A stretch of 64,000 nucleotides of DNA from Hyperoodon ampullatus (Eukaryota; Chordata; Mammalia; Artiodactyla; Ziphiidae), in NCBI GenBank assembly GCA_949752795.1, contig OX457070.1:30303088-30367087 (forward strand), in the 5' to 3' direction. The notes below the pieces were generated by a model. That model was not told the origin of the DNA. It worked only from the letters and a program-made list of their open reading frames with translations, and searched no databases. Of this stretch, positions 12,068 through 24,910 are shown one piece after another. Both the position numbers and the translations under genes were made by a program. Position 1 is the first letter of the stretch. Each line of letters opens with the position of its first letter.

Positions 12068-13137
12068 TTCTTTTTTTTTTTTTAACATCTTTATTGGAGT
12101 ATAATTGCTTTACAATGTTGTGTTAGTTTCTTCTGTATAGCAAACTGAATCAGCTATACATATACATATATCCCCATATCCCCTCCCTCTTGAGCCTCCC
12201 TCCCACCCTCCCTATCCCACCCCTCTAGGTGGTCAAAAAGCACAGAGCCGATCTCCCTGTGCTATGCGGCTGCTTCCCACTAGCTATCTATTTTACATTT
12301 GGTAGTATATGTAAGTCCATGCCACTCTCTCACTTCGTCCCAGCTTACCCTTCCCCCTCCCCGTGTCCTCAAGTCCACTCTCTACATCTGCATCTTTATT
12401 CCTGTCCTGCCCCTAGGTCCTTCAGAACCATTTTTTTCTTTGTTTTTTAGATTCCATATATATGTGTTAGCATACGGTATTTGTTTTTCTCTTTCTGACT
12501 TACTTCACTCTGTATGACAGACTCTAGGTCCATCCACCTCACTACAAATAACTCAATTTCATTTCCTTTTATGGCTGAGTAATATTCCATTGTATGTATG
12601 TGCCACATCTTCTTTATCCATTCATCTGTCGATGGACACTTAGGTTGCTTCCATGTCCTGGCTATTGTAAATAGTGCTGCAATGAATATTGTGGTACATG
12701 ACTCTTTTTGAATTATGGTTTTCTCAGGGTGTATGCCCCATAGTGGGATTGCTGGGTCATATGGTAGTTCTATTTTTAGTTTTTTAAGGAACCTCCATAC
12801 TGTTCTCCATAGTGGCTGTATCAATTTACATTCCCACCAGCAGTGCAAGAGGGTTCCTTTTTCTCCACACCCTCTCCAGCATTTATTGTTTGTAGATATT
12901 TTGATGATGGCCATTCTGACCAGTGTGAGGTGATACCTCATTGTAGTTCTGATTTGCATTTCTCTAATGATTAGTGATGTTGAGCATCCTTTCATGTGTT
13001 TTTTGGCCATCTGTATGACTTCTTTGGAGAAATGTCTATTTAGGTCTTCTGCCCCTTTTTGGATTGGGTTGTTTGTTTTTTTGATATTGAGCTGCATGAG
13101 CTGCTTGTAAATCTTGGAGATGAATCCTTTGTCAATT
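12068..13137 (-). mobile_element. 5'-truncated young LINE-1, 1.07 kb
   Basis: Poly-T at 12068-12082, then L1 3' UTR and the ORF2 C-terminus. The minus-strand frame 13097-12450 is open for 216 codons of ORF2p C-terminal text ([29 protein letters not shown]), so the copy is fairly recent. A probable imperfect target-site duplication is GTTTCCTTTC at 12057-12066 and GTTTCATTTC at 13138-13147. Confidence 0.87.
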
Positions 13138-13147
13138 GTTTCATTTC

Positions 13148-15488
13148 ACTCTATAATTTCTTTGCTGGAGTATGGAAGCCCCTTCATGCAGAGATTCTGT
13201 CTCAGTCTCTCTGCCTCTGTTGTCTTGCTGAGCACCAGTTTGTGATGGTCCCAAATCAGGTGGTTCATTGTGAGATCTGAACACACTTTGTCACCTGGTG
13301 GTGGGGAGTCGGGGAGGAGAACTTCTGCCCTGTCCCATGGTCTAAGTTTACTAGTCTGCAGCTAAGACTCTAGTTACTGTCCCTGTGGCTACAGCTTTCA
13401 GAGCTTGTGGCAGAGGGGTACTCCTATCATATCTTCCATATGTATTTGTGGCCAGGAATGACACATCTGATAAAATAGCAATAAGAATATGTAGAATAAC
13501 AGTTTAATAATTATTGCTAGAAAGCTTCTAATTTCAGAAAATCCATGCTTATTACATAATTGTTTTTTTTTTTGTATAAGAGAGAAATTCTTTTCAAATT
13601 ACAGCAACGTGGAAGAAGCTCTTTCTTATGACATCACAAAGCCTTCTCTTTTTGTTATTTCCTTCAGGACCATTGCCTTCCAAAATATATATAACCCTGC
13701 CTTTCTGTTGCTGCTTGTATGTCTGTCCAATTGCATCTGCCAAACCTTCTGGGTCCTCTCAGAGGCAACCAGAGATATATTATACCTCTGATCGGTTGTT
13801 AACCTTGAGTGTTAGAGTATTGTAAACAGAGTTTGGAAGCATCTTGCTAAAAGAATGTCTGCTGAGTGATGCCATCATTTCTATAAAATACGTGAAAGTA
13901 GAGATAAAGAGAATATTGACTAAGAAGTTCATTTTTCATCACTATGAAGAATAATCGAACCTGGTTAAGTACTTTCATTCTGAAAAGGAATTGGAGAAAA
14001 TATGCTCACGTAAGGAATAGAAATCACAAAATGAGAGTAACATGTTACTTTATAATTATCTTAGAGCTAATTCAGAACTAATAACACATTCCTTGTTCAT
14101 TGTTCATTTTGAAGCAATTTAGAGAAAGTGGTGTGAAAGCTCATGCTGATGTTGTGGTCCTTCAGCCATAGCAATGAGGCTTGGAAAGGACTGAACTGAA
14201 CACTGGAAGATGAAAATCAGATTCTAAGTGGTGAGGACCAAAGTGCTACAGCTGTGAAGGCCACACCTGGAGCCCAGATCTTGTGAGGACCCCGTGGTCC
14301 CCACATTGAACTATCCCCATGGCTTCCCTGGCAGAAGAGGCCAAAGTAAAGGACTTGCCCTAAGACTCAACAATGAAGCATGGTTTTGTGAATCATTGAG
14401 TTTTCTGCAGTGACTGATCTGAACTGGTTTGCTTTTCTGCAACCCAGATAGAAAATATACACAAGTGTGTAATCTGTTCACGTCTGGAAGAACACATCCT
14501 CAGAGGAAAATGTTGGATCCTCAGAGGTACTTCAGGGAATTTTGAACTCCATGTTTATTCAATTATATACTCTTCCTACCCACTTCTGCAGTCTCCAATT
14601 CCTGGAAATGCTTAATAAAACATATCCATTTGGACTTATTCTGGAGTGTAATTTTTCTTCAGAGGTCCCACTGCATTTAAATAAGGAACCAACTCCCCTC
14701 ATCCAGGCCAGGGAAATTTTTTCATTTGCTGTTCTGACCTACAATTCTTTACTCATTTTCTCATATTGAAAAGTAATAAATTAACAGAAATTAACCATGT
14801 TCCAGCTAATGTAGTAAGCACAAGTGCTACAGAAGATTCAAAGATATAAAACAACAAGGACTAATGCTCCAAGATCCTGAAATCTCTCTGAGGGCAGGGC
14901 TGGCTTTTTGGACATGTGATCAACGTAGTTACCCAGGACTCATACTCAGAAGACAGCCCCATACTTAAGACTTTAAAGTTGCCAACTTGAAATTCTTATT
15001 AGTTATATTTCTGAATTTGTGTTTTGTAAGTAAAGTCCAATGGGACAATACAGCATGCCCTGGGGGCTTGGAGTTGTGGCTCATGTGTGGTCCCACCTCC
15101 TTGGGTGTGCTCTCCACAACCGACTCCTCTACCTCCACTGTGGGGTCTGGGTGCAGATGCAGGAAAGATCAAGGTCAGACACGTACACCTGCATGCTGAG
15201 TCACAGTGGGGGGCTCTGTGTGTCTTTGAGGATTTGGAATTACCTTGCAAGCATCCCCATGAGCAAGGGAGTGTGATATTAAATAGCAAGTCAAAAACAC
15301 CATCGTAGGTCGAGAGAAAGAGAGAAACTATGGAAGAAAGGAAAAAGCTTTTTTTCTGTTTTTTGAACAAGGGGTCCCATATTTTCATTTTGCCCTGGGC
15401 TTCACAGATTAAGTAGCTATCTCTGATAGGAGACAAGACATGCACATAACATGGATATATCAAAGTAAGGTAAGAGGAAGGTTCTGGG
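13148..15488. other. Intergenic, no recognised gene
   Basis: Mostly unique-looking AT-rich sequence. The 171-codon minus-strand frame at 15514-14999 has no signal, domain or splice context and looks like chance. Confidence 0.5.
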
Positions 15489-15681
15489 AGGCTTTCCAAC
15501 TTGTCCAAGGTCACATGGCAGTTAAAAATGGAATAATGTTTTCATGTAATCCAGGAGCCTGCACTCTTTCTTTCATGACTTGAAGCTTCTCCAAATGAGC
15601 AGTAGAGACAAAACATTCAGAGGAGTGTGAGCTCTTTAAACTGGAGTGGTTATGGAGGTTTCATGCAGAAAGTGGACCTTT
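15489..15681 (+). repeat. 193-bp direct duplication, copy A
   Basis: Aligns collinearly with 20075-20267 at roughly 90% identity by eye. Shared blocks include TTTTCATGTAATCCAGGAGC, TGAAGCTTCTCCAAATGAGC and AAAACATTCAGAGGAGTGTG. The family is not recognised. Confidence 0.85.
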
Positions 15682-16742
15682 GGTTGGGACCTGTGGCACA
15701 CGCTGTATAGACACCTAGGGATGAAGCGTCAGCCTAGGGGAGCAGCAGAGCCAGGTGGTGTGGACTGTAGGGGCGCGTTCAGTGGCTGTGAGGACCACCT
15801 TATAATGTTCTTAGGACTCTCAGATTCACCTTTATGGTTATGAAATATCCCATTTAATCACAATTAGGTAAAGAAAAGTTGAGTCAGAATTATTCCACTT
15901 CTCAAGAACCGACAATTTGCTACACACTAAGCTCAAGCTATTCTAGGGATTTAATCTCCACCAATAGCCACATGGCACTTCTCTTCCTCCCTGGCCTCTG
16001 AGCTCAGGTATGCCAATCTCCTACTTCCCTGCATGTGTGAACGCTCTTAACTCTTTCCCAAACTGATATGTTCCAATATCCTTGAGCTCCTCCCAGTAAA
16101 ATGATATTTTAGTTGGTGACCATGAGTGTTTCTCTAAAAAAGCAATCACCCATTTTTTTTGGACACACCTTTAAATTTGATTTGATCTCTTCATGAAGGC
16201 ACGTATTCAGGGAGTTATTTAAGCAGGTATGCATATTTTAGAAATGTAGATACTATTTACTGTGTAGAATTTCATGTCTCACTCTAAAATAGATTGAATG
16301 TGTGTGTAGATGTGGGATGGACGTCTTGGGTCTTGGATGTGTATTAGGCTATTAGCCTGCTGAGACAGAACTCATATTCCATGTGTCTAGCATAGTTCTT
16401 GCCATGTGATTAGGGTTCAATCAATCAAGGATGATTTCAACCTAAATTCATGTACAAAAAGGATTCTCCTAATTTTGGCCACTTTCCTCAAATCTAGAAA
16501 AAGCCAAACAATTTCCTCTCTCTTCTTGGATGGGAGGTAAAAAAAAGAAAAGAATTTAAACTAAAAAATAATTCTCCTGGGGCCTGTAATAGTCTCAGTG
16601 GAATTCAGCTTTCCTTATCTCTAGCAAGCTTCTTCCTTCTCCCTTTCAGCAAATGTTCAAAATATTTTGCCAACCTATTCAAGTCCTCGACATCACTCCT
16701 ACCCTGCCGACTGTACCAGGAACATAAATGGTATCAGGCTTC

Positions 16743-16878
16743 ATTTTTTTATTTTTATAAATTTATTTATTTACTTATTCTTGGTTGTGCTGAGTGGGAT
16801 CTTCCCAGACCAGGGTTCAAACCCATGTCCCCTGCATTGGCAGACTGATTCTTAACCACTGCACCACCAGGGAAGTCC
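16743..16878 (-). mobile_element. CHR-type SINE, 5' (tRNA-side) portion
   Basis: Minus-oriented SINE with a T-rich tail at 16743-16783 and head ending at 16878. A perfect 14-bp target-site duplication, TGGTATCAGGCTTC, is at 16729-16742 and 16879-16892. Confidence 0.87.
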
Positions 16879-17704
16879 TGGTATCAGGCTTCTTGAACTG
16901 GCATTCCTTCATCTACTGATCACTATCTTCACCCATTCTTCATTCTTTCTCATTTTGGAGAAATGTGCCCTTAACAGTTTCCAAGAACAATATCTCCACC
17001 TCTAATGCCCACCTTCCTCCATCAGATAGCTGTCCTTTTTCTCAACCTTTAATATCTTCCTGTTGGTTTGCTGCTTCTTTTTTGGTTTGTATGGGCAAAT
17101 CTCCCCAGTACTAAAAAAACAGGCCAAAAATAAACATGAAAACCTTCCCTTAACTCTACCTTCCTCATAAACAGAGACTTTAGAACTTCCCTTCCCTTTA
17201 CATCTCTTAAAAGGATCATGTCATTTTTCCAAGTCCACATCCTCACCTCCCAGTCCTAGCTCAACCCATTGAAATTTGGCTTCAAGTCCGAAGGGTAACT
17301 GGTAGTGCTGGGATTCAAAGTGAACCAGGCAAGGAGCCTAACCCTGAAATCTCTGATATGCTGGTATCTTTTCAGTACTCATGATTTGACTTCTCTTTAC
17401 TTTCTGACGATGATAGTCTCTTCTTTTCTTGACATTCTCTCCTGGCTTAATTTCTGTGACACTGCTTTCACCCATTTCTACTTCAACTGCTCCTGCTACC
17501 ACCTGAACAATTGCTTGCCTCTCTTCTTCCATCCGTCCCTTTAGGGCTGCCGTTGGAGTCTATGTTTGATCCTCTTCTCTCATTACCTGTCTCATTCTTG
17601 CTGGAAGACCTCTTCTATTCTGAATGCTTGAGCCGCCCCTACATGATGGAAAAGCAGATCAAACCTTACCAAGCTTCAGACTTGACTTTACCACTGTATA
17701 TATT

Positions 17705-17925
17705 AGATTCTCAACCATTTTGGCACCAGGGACTGGTTTAGCGGAAGACAATTTTTCCACGGACTGGGGGATGGGGTGGGGGAGGATGGTTTTGGGTTGA
17801 TTCAAGCACATTACATTTATTATGCACTTTATTTCTATTATTATTACATTGTAATATATAATGAAGTAATTAGACAACTCACCATAATGCAGAATCAGTG
17901 GGAGCTCCGAGCTTGTTTTCAGTGG
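17705..17925 (+). repeat. Old DNA-transposon-like repeat, interrupted by a SINE
   Basis: Text such as CACCAGGGACTGGTTTAGCG, GACAATTTTTCCACGGACTG and ACATTGTAATATATAATGAA matches a widely dispersed mammalian MER DNA-element consensus. The exact name is uncertain. It is cut at its right end by the SINE at 17942. Confidence 0.6.
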
Positions 17926-17941
17926 CCACTCACTGATAGTG

Positions 17942-18156
17942 TTTTTTTTTTTTTTTTTTTTTTTGCGGTACTCGGGCCTTTCACAGTTGTGGCCTCTCCT
18001 GTTGCGGAGCACAGGCTCCGGACGCGCAGGCTCAGCGGCCATGGCTCACGGGCCCAGCCGCTCCACGGCATGTGGGATCTTCCCGGACCGGGGCACGAAC
18101 CCATGTCCCCTGCACCGGCAGGCGGACTCTCAACCACTGCACCACCAGGGAAGCCC
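17942..18156 (-). mobile_element. CHR-type SINE, young short form
   Basis: Poly-T of 23 bases, then GCGGTACTCGGGCC and so on to the head ending CACCAGGGAAGCCC. No clear target-site duplication was seen. Confidence 0.9.
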
Positions 18157-18379
18157 GAGATCAATTTTAATAATATTATCTTATTGAACCCAATAGATCC
18201 AGAATGTTATCATTTCAACATGTGATCAAATAAAAATGACTAAAGAGTTATTTCACATTCTGTTTCTCATGCAACATCTTTGAAAAACCTTTCTTCCTGA
18301 TCATAAAAGTAAATTATAGGAAATTGTAGAAAACATGGAAATTATTAAAGAAAATAGTGACACATATTTTACTCTGCAG

Positions 18380-19560
18380 AAATAATCACTGTTGCTTTTT
18401 AGGTTATTTCCTTTTAATTTCTTTTGAGACTTCTTTGATCCATGCATTATGTAGAAGTGTTATTTTGTCTTCAAGTGCATTTGGGATTTTCCAGTTGTCT
18501 TTCTGCTATTGATTTCTAACTTAATTTCATTGTGGTCTGAGAACATACTTTGTATGATATCTATTCTTTTAAACTCTTAAGGTGTGTTTTATGGCCCAGA
18601 ATGTGGTCTACCTTGTTGAATGTTCCATATGACCTTGAGAAGAATGTGTATTTTGCTGTTGCTGAAAGAAGTATTCTATGTGCCAATTAGATCAAGTCGA
18701 CTGATGCTGTTGTTCAGTTCAGCACCAGTATGCTTACTGATTTTATGCCAGTTTGATCTACCAATTACTCAAAGTTTCCAGCTAGAATAATGTTTCTCTA
18801 TTTCTCATTGTAGTTGTATGTTTTTTTTTAATTTATTTATTTTATTTATTTATTTTTGGCTGCAATGGGTCTTCGTCACTGTGCGCGGGCTTTCTCCAGT
18901 TGCGGCGAGCCGGGGTTACTCTTTGTCCTGGTGCGCGGGCTTCTCATTGCAGTGGCTTTTCTTGCTGTGGAGCATGGGCTCTGGGTGCACGGGCTTCAGT
19001 AGCGGCGGCACGTGGGCTCAGTAGTTGTGCCTCACGGGCTCCAGAACACAGGCTCAGCAGCTGTGGCGCACAGGCCCAGCTGCTCCGCGGCACGTGGGAT
19101 CCCCTCAGACCGGGGCTCGAACCCGCGTCACCTGCACTGGCAGGTGGATTCCCAACCACTGCGCCACCTGGGAAGCCCGTAGTTGTATGTTTTTAACCTC
19201 ATGTATTTTGATGCTCTTGTTAGGTGCATGGGTGTTAAGTATTGTTATATATTCCCAAAGAACTGACTGCTTTATCATGATGTTATGCCCCTCTTTATCC
19301 CTCATAATTGTTTTTGGTTCTGAAGTCTGCTTTATCTAAAATTCATATAGGTACTCTAACTTTTAAAAATTAGTGTTAGATAGTTAACTTTCTTTACCCC
19401 TTTACTTTAACCTACTTTTATATATAATCTGTGTCTGTGTATTTAAAGTCAGTTTCTTGAATATAACATATAGTTGGGTCTTGTTTTCCTGATCCACTCT
19501 GACAATCTCTTTTTTACTTGGTATATTTAGATCATTCATACTTAAAGTAATTATTGATAT
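18380..19560 (-). repeat. Old LINE-1 ORF2 region, antisense
   Basis: Complement of L1 ORF2, recognised at CATTGTGGTCTGAGAACATA, CTACCTTGTTGAATGTTCC and CTGATCCACTCTGACAATC. It is split by the CHRL-like SINE at 18826-19179. Confidence 0.75.
18826..19179 (-). mobile_element. CHR-type SINE, long form
   Basis: About 354 bp, among the longest CHR copies here, minus orientation, beginning with TTTATTTATTTTTGGCTGCA. A target-site duplication, TAGTTGTATGTTTTT, is at 18811-18825 and 19180-19194. Confidence 0.88.
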
Positions 19561-19924
19561 AGTTGGATTAATATTTAACATGTCTAACTATTTTGTATTT
19601 GTTACATTTGTTTATTTTTTCTTTCCTTCTTTTTTGCCTTGTTTTTTTGACAGTTTTTTTTAAGAGAAGTTTTAAGTTAGCATCAAAATTGAGTGGACGG
19701 TACAGATATCCTACATTCCTTGCCCTCACATGCATAGCCTCCCTCATCAAATCAACACCAGAATGTACATTTGTTAACAGTTGATGAACCTACACTGACA
19801 CATCATTACCGCCCAAAATCAATAGTTTATCATTATATTTGAACAGTTATCTATTAAATCAATTAAGAATAAGAAAAAAAAGATTTTATTTTACATTCAT
19901 TTATTCCTTCTCTGATTGTCTTAG

Positions 19925-20074
19925 GCATTCAGGATGCTATAACAAAATGACACAGACTTAGTGGTTTATAAACAATACATATTTATTTCTCATAGTTCTA
20001 GTGGCTGGGAAGTCCAACAGATCCATAATCTGGTGAGAGCTCATTTCCTCTCTGATGGCCATTTTCTTACTGAC
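19925..20074 (-). repeat. MLT1/MaLR-like LTR fragment
   Basis: GCTATAACAAAATGACACAG, AGTTCTAGTGGCTGGGAAGT and TCTGGTGAGAGCTCATTTCC match the complement of a MaLR LTR. It ends exactly where duplication copy B begins. Confidence 0.6.
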
Positions 20075-20267
20075 AGGCTTTTCAACTTGTCCATGGTCAC
20101 ATGGCAGTTAAAAAATGGAGTAATATTTTCATGTAATCCAGGAGCCTGTATTGTTTCTTTTATGCTTTGAAGCTTCTCCAAATGAGCAGTAGAGACAAAA
20201 CATTCAGAGGAGTGTGAGCTCTTTAAGCTGGAGTAATTATGGAGGTTTTGTGGAGAAGATGGACCTT
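20075..20267 (+). repeat. 193-bp direct duplication, copy B
   Basis: Second copy of the segment at 15489-15681, 4.6 kb away in the same orientation. It abuts an MLT1-like fragment on its left; copy A does not. Confidence 0.85.
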
Positions 20268-20394
20268 TTTTCACCTTATGCTCACTAAAAGAAATAAATG
20301 GTTTCTTATTAAATAATTGGTTTGCAATTTCTTAATAACTAACAAAATTGAATGTGTCTTATGAATAATAAATAGTGACCATAAAATTAGATAA

Positions 20395-20590
20395 CATTTA
20401 TTGAGCACCTACTGTGTCAGCTACTCTTCTAAGTGCTTTCTATGTGTACCTTCATTTAATCTTCACAGTAACCCTGTGAGGAGCCATTTTATTACCCTTT
20501 CTTTACAGATATTAAGGCACAGAGAGGTTAAATAATTTGCCAAAGAATACACAGTGAGTAACTGGAAAACCTAGACAATTCAAATCCAGG
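20395..20590 (-). repeat. MIR SINE, antisense
   Basis: TTGAGCACCTACTGTGTCAG, then GGCACAGAGAGGTTAAATAA and TTTGCCAAAGAATACACAGT, is the complement of a MIR. Confidence 0.8.
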
Positions 20591-20839
20591 CAAGATGTGT
20601 CAGATATGGTTACCTCATAACCATCTCCTATTATTTTGTTCCCTCTAATCATATCTTTGTCCATTAAAGACATGTGTTACATGTATTCATTTTACTCCCT
20701 TTATTCCCTGTGGATTTGTAAAACATTTCATAAGTTGAGAATATTATCATTTGTCCCTCATGTATGTGGAAAATATTTCCCTCAGTTTTCAATTTGTTTT
20801 AAATGTTGCTTATTTTTTACACTTAATGAATATTATTTT

Positions 20840-21900
20840 CCTAAACAGGTTTATTGAAATATAATTTATAAATATATAGAATATTTATCCTTATTTCTAT
20901 GAGTTTTGACAAACGCATGCAGTCATGAAACCACCAGCACAATCAATATAGAACATTGCCATTACCCCCCAAAATATTCCTTGTGCCCTTTATACGTGAC
21001 CTTACCCCTCATTCCCAGCCCCTGCAAAACTCTCATCTGTTTTCTGTCCTTTTAGTTTTATCTTTCCAAAATGCCATATAAATTGAATCATACAGTAGGT
21101 AGTCTTTTGATTCTGGCTGCTTTGACTCAGTATAATGCATTTGAGATTCATCTGAGTTGTGTGTCAGTGGTTGGTCCTTTTTATTTATTTTTTGCTAAGT
21201 AGTATTTCATTATATAAATGTACCACATTTTACCTATCCAGTCACCAGCTGAAAGGCAACTGGGTTATTTCTTGTGTTTGGTGATTACAAATAAAGCCAC
21301 TATAAATACTTATGTTCAGGTTCTAATGTATACATATATTTTCACTTCCCTTAGGTAAACACCCAGGAGTGAGATTTCTGGGTTATACAATGAGTATATT
21401 TAATTTTATGAGAAATTGCCAAATTGTTTTCTAAAGTGGTTGTAGCATCTTGCACACCTGCCCACAATGTATGATTGTTCCATTTGTTCCACACCTTTGA
21501 CAACACTTGGACTTTTTAATTTTGTTTTCTTGTTGTTGTGGTGGTGGTGGTTTTGCCATTCTAATAGAAGTGTAATGGTTTTAATTTGCATTTCCCTAAT
21601 TACCAATGATGCTGAGCATTGTTTTTTTGTATGTATTTGCCATCTGTATATTTTCTTTGGTGAACCATCTTGTCATATTTTTTGCCCATTTTAAAAATTG
21701 AAATGTATGTTTTATTATTAAATTTGAAAGTTCTATATATAGTAGAGATAGATTCTTTATCAGATATGTATTTTGCAATATTTTCTCTCAGTCTGAGGCT
21801 TTCCTTTTCATATTTTTAACAGTATCTTTGGAAGGGCAGAAATTTTCAACTTTATTGAAGTCCATATATTAATTTTCTTTCATGACTTTTCAAGTATGAT
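20840..21900 (-). repeat. Old LINE-1 3' region, antisense
   Basis: Complement of L1 3' UTR and ORF2 C-terminus (for example GACAAACGCATGCAGTCATG, CTGCTTTGACTCAGTATAAT, TTCTCTCAGTCTGAGGCTTT). It is heavily mutated. A further short L1-type piece is at about 21955-22025. Confidence 0.7.
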
Positions 21901-22593
21901 GTTAGGTGAAATTTTTTTATACTTGACCTTTATTAGGATGAATAAATTCCTTTTTAAAAATTTTATTGAGATATAATTGACATATAACATATTAGTTTCA
22001 AGTGTACAATTTTGCTTTAAAAGAACCAATTAATTACCTTTTACATATTATACAGCTAGGTTTATGTATCTTTTCTCTTGTGATTTATTCTAATACTTTT
22101 AGGCTTAGAAAACCTTTTTTCTTTTGCATTGACAAAATCGGATCAAAGTTTATTGTATTTTCTTCTACTTTTTTCTTTCTTTTACATCATGTACATTGTT
22201 TGTATGTATTTTAAAAATTACTTTGGAATTAATCTATCTTACATAGGATCTGTATTATCTTGCCCAAATAGCTATATCCTCATCCCAGGTCCATTTAGAG
22301 TTGGATTTTTTTTTTCCTTTCTAACATCAGTTTTGATCCCTTTCTTGGGTATGGCAAAAAATGACATAGAAATGAATTCATAGGCTGACTGCACCATATC
22401 AAAGTGGAAGCGAGTCAGGGAGCAGGGGCAGGGATGAGTTAGGGCCTCAGTATGTGAATTTAGGGTCATTAAAGGAAAGACTTTAGGTGATTATATAATG
22501 TAGAAACAATGGAGAATATAAATGTGTTTTTGCTGATAGAGATGGTCAATGCAATTTGTATTTTGAATTATTACATCATTCTACTTGTGCCTC

Positions 22594-23048
22594 TCTTTTA
22601 TTTTATTTTTTTATTTAATTAATTTTTAAAATTAGAGTATAGTTGATTTACAATGTTGTGTTAGTTTCAAGTGTACAGCAAAGTGAGTCAGTTATACATA
22701 TACATATATCCACTCTTTTTTAGATTCTATTCCTATATAGGTCGTTACAGAGTATTGAATAGTGTTCCCGGTGCTATACAGTAGGTCCTTATTACTTATC
22801 TATTTTATATGTAGTAGTGTGTATATGTCAATCCCAATCTCCCAATTTATCCCTCCCCTCCTTCACTCCTTAGTAACTGTAAGTTTGTTTTCTACATCTG
22901 TGACTCAATTTCTGTTTTGTAAATAGGTTCATTTGTACCCTTTTTTTAGATTCCACATATAAGTGATATCATATGATATTTGTCTTTTTCTGTCTGACTT
23001 ACTTCACTCAGTATGACAATCTCTAGGTTCATCCATGTCACTGCAAAT
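22594..23048 (-). mobile_element. Short young LINE-1 3' insertion
   Basis: L1 3' UTR in minus orientation (ACAATGTTGTGTTAGTTTCA and so on). A 12-bp target-site duplication, TACTTGTGCCTC, is at 22582-22593 and 23049-23060. Confidence 0.85.
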
Positions 23049-23090
23049 TACTTGTGCCTCCCTTCTAATACTTAACATCTACTATATTTT

Positions 23091-23313
23091 TAAAATTATT
23101 ATTTTTAATTGAAGTATAGTTGATTTACAACATTGTGTTAGTTTCAGGTGTACAACAAAGTGTTTAATATATGTATATATAATATACACACACACATATA
23201 TATTCTTTTTCAGATTATTTTACCATATAGGTTATTACAAAATATTCAGTATAGTTCCCTGTACTATACAGTAAGTCCTTATTTGTTATCTATTTTATAT
23301 ATAGTATTGTGTA
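23091..23313 (-). mobile_element. Second short LINE-1 3' insertion, 30 bp from the first
   Basis: About 220 bp of L1 3' UTR in minus orientation with an internal TA/CA-rich expansion near 23165-23205. An 18-bp target-site duplication, TAACATCTACTATATTTT, is at about 23073-23090 and 23314-23331. Confidence 0.82.
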
Positions 23314-23929
23314 TAACATCTACTATATTTTAATAGTTATTTATGTTTATAATAGCAAACTGAGAACAGATACTCATTGGGTCTGGTTTACTCTTCTATC
23401 CATTTCAGAATATGTTTATGGTGATTTTCACAAGGTAGGCTGACATTAAGAGTAGAAGGAAGAAGAGAAATAAATGAAGGAAGGAGAAAGGAAGAAAGAC
23501 AAATGGATAAAGGTAATATGAAAGGAAAATAACATGGTGAAAGGCAGGGAGTCTAAGATATGGAGGGAAAGGACAGGAAAGTATAGTTGAATGGTTTGAG
23601 TGTCTTTTGTGGCAATTGAGTACATGAACATCTCTCTACTTCTATAAACACATCTCTCTCCTTCGTTTAGAGTAGTTCCCACTCATACCACTTGGGGAAG
23701 TTAGTTTGGGAGAAGACTATAATAGTGAGTTAAACACCAAGCTAAGAGTCTTCAACTTCATCCTACAGTTGATGGAGAATTTTAAAAATTCTTTGAACAC
23801 AAGAGCAATTTAGGCAAAATGGTGATTTTAGGTCTTGAATTAATTGGTTTTGAGGATGGAACAATGGAAAGCTTGGAAACAGGAAGACAATTTTGGCCTT
23901 TTTTATACCCAAAGCCTGACTTCCTCTTT

Positions 23930-24520
23930 TGGGCACAGAGCTAAGTTTCATTTCCCTCACATCTAGATAGGACCTTGTGACTGGTGGTCACCAATGGATA
24001 ATGCATGGATGTGGTCATTTTCATTCTGAAGAAGCTAAGAGCAGATTTTTTTTTTTTTTTTGTGGTATGTGGGCCTCTCACTGTTGTGGCCTTTCCCGTT
24101 GCGGAGCACAGGCTCCGGACGTGCAGGCTCAGCGGCCATAGCTCACGGGCCCAGCCGCTCCACGGCACGTGGGATCCTCCCAGACCGGGGCACGAACCCG
24201 CGTCCCCTGCATCGGCAGGCGGACTCTCAACCTCTGCACCACCAGGGAAGCCCCAGATGTTTTTTTCTTCATGCTTTTGGTCTAAACTCTCAACTGCCAG
24301 CTTGTTGATGCCAGGATAACCACAAAACTACATATTGAAAATGGGGAAGCTACATAAAGAAGAAGATGGAAACCACAAAAGTCATCCCTTGGAGGAGAGC
24401 CACCCACCATGAAGTCATCTGTATTGGACTTTATGTGAATGAGAAATAAAAGTTTATGTTGTCAAATCACTGAGATTTAGGTGTTGCTTATTACAGCAGC
24501 TAGTGTAACCATTCTGACTA
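23930..24520 (+). repeat. Probable old MaLR/ERVL-type LTR, split by a SINE
   Basis: The right part (24300-24520) contains ATGAGAAATAAAAGTTTATG and CAAATCACTGAGATTTAGGT, typical of the 3' part of MLT-like LTRs. The left part, 23930-24040, resembles their 5' part. The family assignment is tentative. Confidence 0.45.
24047..24253 (-). mobile_element. CHR-type SINE, young short form
   Basis: Poly-T from about 24047, a body with GGCCCAGCCGCTCCACGGCA, and a head ending CACCAGGGAAGCC. Flanking CAGATTTTTT and CAGATGTTTTTT suggest a short target-site duplication. Confidence 0.88.
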
Positions 24521-24837
24521 ATTAAAGTCATTGTGACAGGGACAGTGTGTGGTGGTGAGGACGAGAAATGGAGTTTGAGCTCATAGATTGGAAAGAAAGA
24601 CACAAATGGGTGAAGCATTACAGAGGAAAATGGCAGAAGAAGGAAGGATGAATTCAAGGTAAGCCTAAACTCCTGGAGGAAATTGTTAGCAGAAATAACA
24701 ATGTCCAGAAAAAAAGACTGTCTTGGGGAAAAGAATATAACAACTTTTATTTTAGATGTATTGAGTCTCATATATTATAGTATATCTAAATGTAAATGCC
24801 TGACGAATTAAAAAACGAGTTGCAGAAGTAAACTGTG

Positions 24838-24910
24838 TGCACGTGTGTGTGCGTGCGTGTGTGTGTGAGAGAGAGCGAGAGAGGAGAAAGAGAGAGAAAG
24901 AAAGAAAGAT
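24838..24910 (+). repeat. Compound GT/GA simple repeat
   Basis: Alternating TG/CG/TG tract running into GA and GAAA repeats. Confidence 0.9.

Noticed and set aside
12447..13097. 216-codon open frame on the minus strand
   Set aside because: It is the C-terminal part of LINE-1 ORF2 in a truncated insertion, not a host gene.
14999..15514. 171-codon minus-strand frame in the GKN1-GKN2 interval
   Set aside because: No recognisable domain, no splice or promoter context, and it overlaps the start of duplication copy A; treated as chance.
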